This document shows positions 16,236 through 23,495 of a DNA stretch of 64,000 nt, in pieces. The stretch lies in assembly GCF_002846415.1 (NCBI RefSeq), contig NZ_PJMX01000001.1, forward strand, positions 5,518,001 through 5,582,000, written 5' to 3'. The notes beneath the pieces are model-generated. The model ran no database searches, had not been told where the DNA came from, and saw only the letters and a list, made by a program, of their open reading frames with translations. Position numbers and translations under genes: made by a program. The number at the start of each line of letters is the position of its first letter. Position 1 is the first letter of the stretch. The stretch comes from Streptomyces sp. TLI_146 (GTDB taxonomy: Bacteria; Actinomycetota; Actinomycetes; Streptomycetales; Streptomycetaceae).

Positions 16236-16991
16236 TCACACCGGCAGCCTCCGGAAAATCGGGCGCGGTACATGCCTCAGTGCCGACATCACCACCCTCA
16301 GTGCTCCGGGCACCCACACCACCTCCGACCTTCTCCTCAAGCCCGTCTCGATCGACTCCGCCACCGCCTCCGGGGTCGTGGCCAAGGGAGCCTCCGGGAG
16401 GCCCAGGGTCATCTTGGTGCGGACGTAGCCGGGGCGGACCACCATGACGTGGACGCCGGAGCCGTGGAGGGCGTCGCCCAGGCCCTGGGTGAAGGCGTCC
16501 AGGCCCGCCTTGCTGGAGCCGTAGATGAAGTTGGTGCGGCGGGCGCGTTCGCCCGCCACCGAGGAGAGGACCACCAGGGAGCCGTGGCCCTGGGACTGGA
16601 GGGCCTTCGCGCAGATCAGGGACGCCGAGACCGCGCCCGTGTAGTTGGTCTGCGCGACCCGTACCGCCGCCAGCGGCGACCCCTCGTCCCGTACCTGGTC
16701 GCCCAGGATCCCGAACGCCAGCAGGACCATGTCGATGTCGCCCTGGGCGAAGACCTTGCCCAGGACCGTCTCGTGCGACTGCGCGTCCAGCGCGTCGAAG
16801 CCGAGCGTGTGCACGTCCGCGCCCAGCTCCCGCAGCTCCGCCGCGGCGGCGTCCAGCGCGGGCGACGGTCGCCCCGCCAGCCAGACCGTACGGGTCCGGC
16901 GGGCCACCAGCCGGCGCGCCGTGGCCAGGCCGATCTCGGACGTACCGCCCAGGACCAGCAGGGACTGCGGGGTGCCGAATGCGTCCTTCAT
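16236..16991 (-). CDS. dprE2: Decaprenylphosphoryl-2-keto-ribose reductase homologue (DprE2, SDR family)
   Basis: 251 residues. Short-chain dehydrogenase with nucleotide-binding LGGTSEIGLATA (14-25) and catalytic Tyr/Lys in YGSSKAGLDAF. In mycobacteria DprE2 reduces the keto intermediate made by DprE1 to polyprenyl-phospho-arabinofuranose. It lies 28 bp downstream of the DprE1 homologue on the same strand. Specificity is inferred from family resemblance and pairing; general SDRs can look similar, but the neighbourhood makes the call firm. Confidence 0.9.
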   Translation of the reverse strand: MKDAFGTPQSLLVLGGTSEIGLATARRLVARRTRTVWLAGRPSPALDAAAAELRELGADVHTLGFDALDAQSHETVLGKVFAQGDIDMVLLAFGILGDQVRDEGSPLAAVRVAQTNYTGAVSASLICAKALQSQGHGSLVVLSSVAGERARRTNFIYGSSKAGLDAFTQGLGDALHGSGVHVMVVRPGYVRTKMTLGLPEAPLATTPEAVAESIETGLRRRSEVVWVPGALRVVMSALRHVPRPIFRRLPV

Positions 16992-17019
16992 CTCTCAACT
17001 CCTCAGTGGATGGCGACCG

Positions 17020-18375
17020 TCAGAGGTTCAGGCGGCGGGCGAGGTCCGAGGTGAAGACCCCGTCGGGGTCCAGTTCGCGGCGCAGGGAGCGGAACTCCGG
17101 CAGCCGTGGGTACATCCCCTCCAGCACCTCCGGGCGCACCCGCGCGTCCTTCGCCAGGTACACGCGGCCGCCCGCGCCCGCCACCTCCTCGTCCAGCTCG
17201 TCCAGGAAGCCGCCCAGGCCCGGCAGGCCCGCCGGGATGTCCAGGGCCAGGGTCCAGCCGGGGCGCGGGAAGGAGAGCCAGCCGGGGTCGGACTCGCCGA
17301 AGCGTTTGAGGACCGCCAGGAAGGACGGGCAGCCCCGCCGCGCGATGCGGTGCACCACGCGGCGCAGCGCCTCCTCCTGGCCGTGGCCGACCACGAACTG
17401 GTACTGGACGAAGCCGCTCCTGCCGTAGATCCGGTTCCAGTGCGGGACGCCGTCCAGGGGGTGGAAGAACGTCGCGATCGACTGGAGTTCGCCCGTGCGG
17501 TGCCTCGGTGCTTTGCGGTACCAGAGTTCGTTGAACGCGGTGACCGTTGCCCTGGTCAGGAGGCCCTCTGGGAAGTGGCGCGGCACCCTCGGCAGACGGG
17601 GCGCACGGAAGCGCAGGGGGGCGCCTTGAGCGCGCCTCGGCAGTGCGTCCAGCGGCGCGTGGTCCCCTCTCGTCAGGACCGCTCGGCCCGTCCGCGCGCC
17701 GCGCGCCAGCAGGTCGATCCACGCCACCGAGTAGCGGTAGCGGTGGTCCGTCGCCGACAGCCGCTCCATCAAGTCGTCGAGGTCCGCCGCCCGTTCCGTG
17801 TCCACCGTCATCAATGACGTCTGTACGGGGTGGAGTTGGAGCTCGGACGCCAGGATCACTCCGGTCAGGCCCATTCCGCCAGCCGTTGCCCGGAACAGGT
17901 CGTCCGTCGGCCTCAGCGTGCGGACCTCGCCGTTCGCCGTCAGCAGGTCCAGCTCGCGCACATGGCGCGAGAACGCGCCCGAGCCGTGGTGGTTCTTGCC
18001 GTGGATGTCCGCGCCGATCGCGCCGCCGACCGTGACGTACCGCGTCCCGGGCGTCACCGGCACGAACCAGCCCAGCGGCAGCAGGACTTCCATCAGGCGG
18101 TGCAGGCTGACGCCCGCCTCGCAGACCACCACGCCCGCCTCGGCGTCGATCCTGCGGATGCGGTCGAGGCCGGTCATGTCCAGGACAGCGCCGCCCGCGT
18201 TCTGCGCGGCGTCGCCGTACGCCCGGCCGAGGCCCCGTGCGATGGACCCGCGCGCCCCGCCCGCGAGGACGGCGGCCACCGCCTCCTCGTACGTACGCGG
18301 GCGGACCAGCCGGGCGGCCGTCGGGGCGGTGCGGCCCCAGCCGGTCACGGGGGTCGGGGGAGTGGCGGCAGGCAT
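17020..18375 (-). CDS. dprE1: Decaprenylphosphoryl-ribose 2'-oxidase homologue (DprE1)
   Basis: 451 residues, FAD-binding type 4 oxidoreductase. It matches mycobacterial DprE1 through GLGRAYGDAAQNAGG (48-62), VGGAIGADIHGKNHHGSG (116-133) and the catalytic lysine region YLAKDAR (Lys409). Mycobacterial DprE1 oxidises polyprenyl-phospho-ribose at C2'. The position equivalent to Cys387, the covalent target of benzothiazinones, is Ala377 in PGWTLALD (codon 17245-17247, GCC). Divergent from the PAP2/UbiA/GtrA genes that would supply and handle its substrate. Confidence 0.92.
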   Translation of the reverse strand: MPAATPPTPVTGWGRTAPTAARLVRPRTYEEAVAAVLAGGARGSIARGLGRAYGDAAQNAGGAVLDMTGLDRIRRIDAEAGVVVCEAGVSLHRLMEVLLPLGWFVPVTPGTRYVTVGGAIGADIHGKNHHGSGAFSRHVRELDLLTANGEVRTLRPTDDLFRATAGGMGLTGVILASELQLHPVQTSLMTVDTERAADLDDLMERLSATDHRYRYSVAWIDLLARGARTGRAVLTRGDHAPLDALPRRAQGAPLRFRAPRLPRVPRHFPEGLLTRATVTAFNELWYRKAPRHRTGELQSIATFFHPLDGVPHWNRIYGRSGFVQYQFVVGHGQEEALRRVVHRIARRGCPSFLAVLKRFGESDPGWLSFPRPGWTLALDIPAGLPGLGGFLDELDEEVAGAGGRVYLAKDARVRPEVLEGMYPRLPEFRSLRRELDPDGVFTSDLARRLNL

Positions 18376-18572
18376 GGGAGCGACCGTAGCGGGGGTTGTG
18401 TTCTCTGTGCGGTGCTATGCCCTATTCGTTGTGATACTCACCGAAATGGGTGATTGAGTGAGTGTCAAGCGGCATTGACGCGCATCTGGCGTCGCCGCCG
18501 GGGAGAGTCGCGTACGGCTGACGGCCGATCGGCGGGGCTGTCTCACGGAATTGGACGGAAGTGGGGTGGCGG

Positions 18573-19220
18573 ATGCGGTACTCCGGCGCGGACCACCGGC
18601 TGCTGTCGGCGCTGCGCGACTGCGGGGCGCGGCCACGGGTGGCCGCCGTCGCCCGCGCGTTCTCGTTCGCCGGGGAGCACGGGGCGGTATGGCTGGCGGG
18701 CGGGGCGCTCGCCGCCGCCGTCGACCGGGAGCGGCGCGGGGGCTGGCTGCGGGGCGCGGTGGTGGTCGCGGGGGCGCATCTGGTCAGCATGGGTGTGAAG
18801 CGGGTGGTGCGGCGGCCCCGGCCGCGACTGGTCGCCCGGGAGCCGCTGGTGCGTACCGCCGGACGGCACTCGTTCCCCAGCTCGCACGCCACCTCGGCGG
18901 CCGCGGCGGCCGTCGCGTACGGCGCGCTGCGGCCCGCCGGGGCGCGGCTCGTGCCGCCGCTCGCCGCCGCGATGTGCGTGTCCCGGCTGGTCGTCGGCGT
19001 CCACTACCCCTCGGACGTGCTGGCCGGAGCCCTCCTCGGCGCGGCCACGGCCCGGCTGGGGGCGGGGTGGGTGGGCAGCCCGCAGCCCCTGGGCGACCGG
19101 CACCCCCTCGGCAACCGGCGGCCCCTGGCCGGCCCGCACCCCCTGAGCGCCCCCCAGCCCCCCACCCGCCCCCACCCCCCGGCACCCCCCGCCCCCCGGA
19201 CCACCGGAGCCCCCGCATGA
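18573..19220 (+). CDS. PAP2-family phosphatase (decaprenylphosphoryl-5-phosphoribose phosphatase-like)
   Basis: 215 residues from the ATG at 18573 (a GTG at 18561 is an alternative). The three PAP2 motifs are present: K76-x6-RP (to 83), PSSH (102-105) and SR-x5-H (137-144). Several membrane segments, then a low-complexity Pro/His/Arg tail with repeated HPL/RPL (about 170-215). In mycobacteria a PAP2 protein next to the UbiA enzyme removes the 5-phosphate from polyprenyl-phospho-phosphoribose. Stop overlaps the UbiA start as ATGA. Confidence 0.87.
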   Translation: MRYSGADHRLLSALRDCGARPRVAAVARAFSFAGEHGAVWLAGGALAAAVDRERRGGWLRGAVVVAGAHLVSMGVKRVVRRPRPRLVAREPLVRTAGRHSFPSSHATSAAAAAVAYGALRPAGARLVPPLAAAMCVSRLVVGVHYPSDVLAGALLGAATARLGAGWVGSPQPLGDRHPLGNRRPLAGPHPLSAPQPPTRPHPPAPPAPRTTGAPA

Positions 19221-20161
19221 CCCGCCCCGGCCTCGTCGTCCTCGAAGAGCAGGCGGCCTCGCAGCCGGGGCGGCGGGCGCTCGGGGTGCCCGCGGGTGTG
19301 CTCAGGACCGCGCGGCCCCGGCAGTGGATCAAGAACGTGCTGGTGGCCGCCGCGCCCGCCGCCGCCGGGCAGCTCGACTCGCGCCACACCCTGCGCCAAC
19401 TCGCCCTGGTCTTCGTGCTGTTCACGGCCGCCGCGTCCGCCGTGTACCTCGTCAACGACGCGCGCGACGCCGCCGCGGACCGCGCGCATCCACAGAAGTG
19501 CCACCGGCCGGTGGCCACCGGGCAGGTGCCGGTGCCGGTCGCGTACGCCGTTGGGGGGCTGCTCGCCCTGCTCGCGCCGCTCGGCGCCGCCCTCACCTGC
19601 AACGCCATGACGGCGACGCTGCTCACCGGGTACGTGGTGATGCAGCTCGCCTACTGCGTCAAGCTCAAGCACGTCCTCGTCGTCGACCTCGTCGTGGTCA
19701 CCTCCGGGTTCCTGATGCGGGCGATGATCGGCGGGGTCGCGCTCGCCATCCCGCTCTCGCGCTGGTTCCTGATCACCGCCGGATTCGGCGCGCTGTTCAT
19801 GGTCGCGGCCAAGCGGTACTCCGAAGCAGTCCAGATGGAGGGGCGCGGCGGCGAGACCCGCGCGCTCCTCGACGCGTACACCACCGGCTATCTGCGGTTC
19901 GTCTGGCAGCTCGCGGCGGGCGTCGCGGTCCTCGCGTACTGCATGTGGGCGCTGGAGAGCGGCGGTATGGCGGGCGGCTCGCTGCTGCCGTGGCGGCAGC
20001 TGTCGATGGTCCCGTTCATCGGCGGGATCCTGCGGTTCGCCGTGTTCGCCGACCGGGGGAGCGCGGGCGCCCCCGAGGAAGTCGTCCTGCACGACCGGGC
20101 GCTGGTGGTCATCGGTCTGGTGTGGGTCGCGCTGTACGGGCTCGCGGTGGCCGACCTGTGA
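19217..20161 (+). CDS. UbiA-family decaprenyl-phosphate phosphoribosyltransferase-like protein
   Basis: 314 residues, about eight membrane segments. The aspartate-rich NDARDAAAD (80-88) fits the NDxxDxxxD metal/pyrophosphate site of UbiA enzymes. Resembles mycobacterial Rv3806c (DPPR synthase), which joins PRPP to polyprenyl phosphate, more than quinone prenyltransferases; RPRQWIKN (33-40) and the context support this. Overlaps the PAP2 gene (ATGA) and the GtrA gene (GTGA), so all three are translationally coupled. Confidence 0.88.
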   Translation: MTRPGLVVLEEQAASQPGRRALGVPAGVLRTARPRQWIKNVLVAAAPAAAGQLDSRHTLRQLALVFVLFTAAASAVYLVNDARDAAADRAHPQKCHRPVATGQVPVPVAYAVGGLLALLAPLGAALTCNAMTATLLTGYVVMQLAYCVKLKHVLVVDLVVVTSGFLMRAMIGGVALAIPLSRWFLITAGFGALFMVAAKRYSEAVQMEGRGGETRALLDAYTTGYLRFVWQLAAGVAVLAYCMWALESGGMAGGSLLPWRQLSMVPFIGGILRFAVFADRGSAGAPEEVVLHDRALVVIGLVWVALYGLAVADL

Positions 20162-20628
20162 GGCGCGCGGCGGGGGCGGGAGCGCGGGCGCGCGGGGCGC
20201 TCGCAGGCGTGCGCCGGGCCGAGCTCATCGGGTTCGCGCTGGCCGGGATCTGCGCGTACGCCGTCGACCTCGGCCTCTTCGTGTGGCTGCGGTCGGGCCT
20301 GGCGTGGGACCCGGTCACCGCCAAGTGCCTCTCCTTCGTGGCGGGGTGCACCGTGGCGTACCTGGGCAATGCCTTCGGTACGTACCGGGGCAGCCGGGCC
20401 GGGGGCCGCGAGTACGCGGTGTTCTTCGCGGTGAACATCGCGGGGGCGCTGGTGCAGTTGCTCTGCCTCACCGTCACGCACTACGGCCTCGGCTTCACCT
20501 CGCCGCGCGCCGACACGCTCTCGGGCGCCGTGTTCGGCATGGCGCTCGCCACCTGCCTGCGCTTTTGGGGCACACGGACGCTTGTCTTCCGTGGTGAGGA
20601 GGGTACTCGGACGTCATGGACTGGCTGA
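20158..20628 (+). CDS. GtrA-family membrane protein
   Basis: 156 residues from a GTG overlapping the UbiA stop (GTGA, 20158-20161). Four membrane helices with the GtrA pattern (FALAGICAYAVDLGLF near the start, FWGTRTLVF near the end). GtrA proteins are linked to polyprenyl-phosphate sugar handling; Rv3789, beside dprE1 in mycobacteria, is of this family. Here it probably flips or recruits the polyprenyl-phospho-arabinose made by its neighbours. Overlaps the next gene by 13 bp. Confidence 0.87.
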   Translation: MRRAAGAGARARGALAGVRRAELIGFALAGICAYAVDLGLFVWLRSGLAWDPVTAKCLSFVAGCTVAYLGNAFGTYRGSRAGGREYAVFFAVNIAGALVQLLCLTVTHYGLGFTSPRADTLSGAVFGMALATCLRFWGTRTLVFRGEEGTRTSWTG

Positions 20629-21527
20629 AGAATCTTCCCGTCGTCGGACCGTGGGTGGTCCGGCTGATGCGTACGCACGCCTGGCGTTCGTACGAGAGGC
20701 TCGACCGGGTGCGCTGGTCCCGGCTCGCCGCCGCGATCACCTTCATCAGCTTTCTCGCGCTGTTCCCGCTGCTGACCGTGAGCGCGGCGATCGCCGCCGC
20801 CGTGCTGACCCCGGGCCGCGTCGAGAAGCTCCAGAAGACCCTCGCCGAGCAGGTCCCCGGCATCTCCGACCAGCTCGACCTCCAGGACCTGACCCGCAAC
20901 GCGGGCACGGTCGGGGTGGTCGCCGGGGCGCTGCTGCTGTTCACCGGCATCGGCTGGATCAGCCAGATGCGCGGCTGTCTGCGGGTGGTGTGGGACCGGG
21001 ACGACGAGGAGGGCGAGAACCCGTTCCTGCGCCAGCTCAAGGACGGCGGGGTGCTGGTCGGGCTGGGCGGCGCGGGGCTCGCCTCGTTCGTCGCGTCCTC
21101 GATCGGCTCGACGGCCGTCGGCTGGACCGCCGACCAGCTGGGCATCGACGAGAACGGCGTCGGCCGGGTGTTCCTGCGGATCGTGGCGATCGCGGTGGCG
21201 GCCGCCGCCGACTTCCTGGTCCTGATGTACGTACTGACCCTGCTGCCCGGGGTCTCCCCGCCGCGCCGCCATCTGGTGACCGCCGGGATCATCGGCGCGG
21301 TGGGGTTCGAGCTGCTGAAGGTGCTGCTCGGCGGCTATATGCAGGGGGTCGCCGCCAAGAGCATGTACGGGGCGTTCGGGGTGCCCATCGCGCTGCTGCT
21401 GTGGATCAACTTCACCGCGAAGCTGCTGCTGTTCTGCGCCGCCTGGACGGCCACCCCGGCCAAGGAGGACGACCCCGATATCACTTCTTCCGGCGCACCA
21501 GCTCAGGAAGAGGCCAGCGCCGGTTGA
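20616..21527 (+). CDS. YihY/BrkB-family inner-membrane protein
   Basis: 303 residues, about six membrane segments. Family landmarks include AAAITFISFLALFPLLT (39-55) and the late GAFGVPIALLLWINF. YihY proteins were once called RNase BN; their role is unresolved (envelope or transport). Translationally overlaps the GtrA gene by 13 bp, and its last 47 bp overlap the convergent carboxypeptidase gene. Confidence 0.9.
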   Translation: MDWLKNLPVVGPWVVRLMRTHAWRSYERLDRVRWSRLAAAITFISFLALFPLLTVSAAIAAAVLTPGRVEKLQKTLAEQVPGISDQLDLQDLTRNAGTVGVVAGALLLFTGIGWISQMRGCLRVVWDRDDEEGENPFLRQLKDGGVLVGLGGAGLASFVASSIGSTAVGWTADQLGIDENGVGRVFLRIVAIAVAAAADFLVLMYVLTLLPGVSPPRRHLVTAGIIGAVGFELLKVLLGGYMQGVAAKSMYGAFGVPIALLLWINFTAKLLLFCAAWTATPAKEDDPDITSSGAPAQEEASAG

Positions 21528-22797
21528 GCAGGAACACCCCGGCGGCGACGACCAGGAGCGCGCCGCCCGCGATGGCGAGCGCGGTGCCGATACCGCCGGA
21601 ACCCGGCCCCTTCGTGGTGACCGCCGCCTTGGCGGTGTCGCCGGCGCCGGCCGCCGCGGGCGGCGAGCCCTGCGGGGCGCCGCTGGGCGCCGCCGACTTG
21701 GGCGGGACCAGCTCGCCCACCGGGGTGACCTTGCCGGCCGCCGCGAAGCCCCAGTCAAGGAGGCGGGCGGCCTCCTTGTAGACGGCCTGGCCCTCGGAGG
21801 AGTCCGGGTTCATCACGGTGACGAGCAGCACCCGGCCGTCGCGCTCGGCGACCCCGGTGAAGGTCGCGCCCGCGTTGGTGGTGTTGCCGTTCTTGACGCC
21901 CGCGATGCCCTTGTACGGGCTGAGGCCGTTGTCGCCGGTGAGCAGCCGGTTGGTGTTCTGGATCTCGATGTAGTCCCGCTCGGGGGTCTTGCCCTCGGCG
22001 GTCTTGCCTTCGGCGCCGGGGATCTTGGCGGTGGCGGTGGAGCAGTACTCGCGGAAGTCCTTCTTCTGCAGGCCCGAGCGGGCGAACAGGGTGAGGTCGT
22101 ACGCGCTGGACACCTGGCCGGGTGCGTCGTAGCCGTCCGGCGAGACCACATGGGTGTCGAGCGCCTGGAGGTCGTCGGCGTGCGCCTGCATGTCCTGGAC
22201 GGTCTTGGGCACCCCGCCGTTCATCGCCGACAGGACGTGCACGGCGTCGTTGCCCGAGCGCAGGAAGACGCCGAGCCACAGGTCGTGCACGGTGTACGGC
22301 AGGTTCGCGTGGAGGGGGACGATGCTGCTGCCCTCGCCCATCCCTTCGAGGTCGGCCGGGGCGACCGTGTGCACGTCCGTCTTGGGGAACTTCGGCAGTA
22401 CGGTGTCCGCGAAGAGCATCTTCAGGGTGGAGGCGGGAGGCAGCCGCCAGTGCGCGTTGTGCGAGGCGAGCACCTGCCCGTTCTCGGCGTCCGCGACGAT
22501 CCACGAGCGGCCCGTCAGATCCATCGGCAGCACCGGCGCGCCCGCGCCCAGCTTCACCTGGGTGCCGGGCTGCCCGAGCCGCGCGCCGCCGACCTTCGAC
22601 ATGCCGGCCGGCGGCGGGTCGGGGTCCTTGCGTGCCTTGCCCGCCTTGCCGGGGTCGGCCGGCTTGGCGGGCTGCCCCTGGGTGCCCGGTTTGTCATCGT
22701 TCGCCACGGCCGACGCGGGCGCGGCGGTGAGCGCGGGCAGCAGCGCGGCGACGGCGACCGCCAGTGCGATTTTCGCGGGCTTCTTCACAGCAGACAC
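21481..22797 (-). CDS. D-alanyl-D-alanine carboxypeptidase (membrane-anchored, KNG variant)
   Basis: 438 residues from a GTG at 22797: signal peptide (1-30, ending ASA), a Lys/Pro-rich linker, a peptidase S11 (PBP5-type) domain, a Pro/Ala linker and a C-terminal membrane anchor followed by Arg/Lys. Catalytic motifs: STLK (123-126), SGN (181-183) and KNG (302-304) in place of the usual KTG. It trims the terminal D-Ala of peptidoglycan stem peptides. The start is supported by a promoter giving a leaderless message. Confidence 0.92.
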   Translation of the reverse strand: MSAVKKPAKIALAVAVAALLPALTAAPASAVANDDKPGTQGQPAKPADPGKAGKARKDPDPPPAGMSKVGGARLGQPGTQVKLGAGAPVLPMDLTGRSWIVADAENGQVLASHNAHWRLPPASTLKMLFADTVLPKFPKTDVHTVAPADLEGMGEGSSIVPLHANLPYTVHDLWLGVFLRSGNDAVHVLSAMNGGVPKTVQDMQAHADDLQALDTHVVSPDGYDAPGQVSSAYDLTLFARSGLQKKDFREYCSTATAKIPGAEGKTAEGKTPERDYIEIQNTNRLLTGDNGLSPYKGIAGVKNGNTTNAGATFTGVAERDGRVLLVTVMNPDSSEGQAVYKEAARLLDWGFAAAGKVTPVGELVPPKSAAPSGAPQGSPPAAAGAGDTAKAAVTTKGPGSGGIGTALAIAGGALLVVAAGVFLLNRRWPLPELVRRKK

Positions 22798-22804
22798 GGA
22801 CGAG

Positions 22805-22833
22805 AACGTACAGGTCGAAGGTGGCGTTCCGAA
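22805..22833 (-). promoter_or_regulatory. Promoter for leaderless carboxypeptidase mRNA
   Basis: TTCGGA (complement of 22828-22833), 17-nt spacer, TACGTT (complement of 22805-22810), 7 nt before the GTG at 22797. No Shine-Dalgarno sequence lies between. Confidence 0.55.
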
Positions 22834-22989
22834 CACCGGAGGGGGGACCCGCCGGGAGCCGCCACCCGCCCGGCTGTGCCCGCTTCGCCCCGGAGATGCC
22901 GATTCCCCGACGCCCGCCCGGTCGTCGGCCGGGCGAAGGCGGCCGCGATACTGGGGGAGAAGCCCCTCCCCGCCTGAAGGAAGCCCCCC

Positions 22990-23232
22990 ATGAAGCTCAG
23001 CCGTCGCGTCTCGTGGTTCCTGCTCGCGTTCGGCGCCTGGTCGTGGACGGTATGGGCGACCTTCGTCAAAAACCTGTGGAAGGACGCCAGCGGCCTGGCG
23101 TTCGATGATGGCCGTCCGACTGGCTATTTCTGGGTGCATCTGACTCTCGCCGTGGTCTCGTTTGTTCTAGGGACGGCGATTGGCGTGCTCGGGTTCCGCG
23201 GGGTGCGGGCGTCGCGCCGCGTGGAGCAGTAG
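22990..23232 (+). CDS. Small SCO4848-type membrane protein
   Basis: 80 residues with a good GAAGGAAG ribosome binding site. Two membrane helices (about 8-27 and 46-69) separated by a short loop, and an Arg-rich C-terminus. This small family is conserved in Streptomyces beside the D-Ala-D-Ala carboxypeptidase, here divergent from it. Function unknown; the conserved neighbourhood suggests an envelope role. Confidence 0.88.
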   Translation: MKLSRRVSWFLLAFGAWSWTVWATFVKNLWKDASGLAFDDGRPTGYFWVHLTLAVVSFVLGTAIGVLGFRGVRASRRVEQ

Positions 23233-23421
23233 CCGGCTCCGACCCGCCAAGCGGTTCCGGTGGTCCGGCGGGTCCGGTCCGTACGGCAGTCGTGTGCCGG
23301 ACCGCCGCCGGCGCCGGGTCACGGACCGCTAACGAGTGGCGGCGCCCCCCTTGTCACGCGCGGCTAACGAGTAGCTGTGTAGTGAAGATTTCCTCTTCCG
23401 AATGTGAAACCCGTGTGATTG

Positions 23422-23437
23422 GGTGATCGCCATCACA
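23422..23437. promoter_or_regulatory. CRP-like palindrome upstream of the binding-protein gene
   Basis: GGTGA-TCGCCA-TCACA, one mismatch from the TGTGA-N6-TCACA consensus and fitting the GTG-N8-CAC pattern reported for Streptomyces Crp. It lies about 60 bp before the ATG of the solute-binding protein. Two copies of GCTAACGAGT (about 23327 and 23364) lie further upstream. Confidence 0.4.
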
Positions 23438-23495
23438 GGTGTGCCCGGGGGGTCGGGCCGCCTGAAGGGGTGGGCGTTCCGAGGAGAGCACGGCG

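Noticed and set aside
16000..16240. Small genes in the hairpin-rich convergent gap
   Set aside because: All frames there are dictated by GC-rich repeats and have no start signals.
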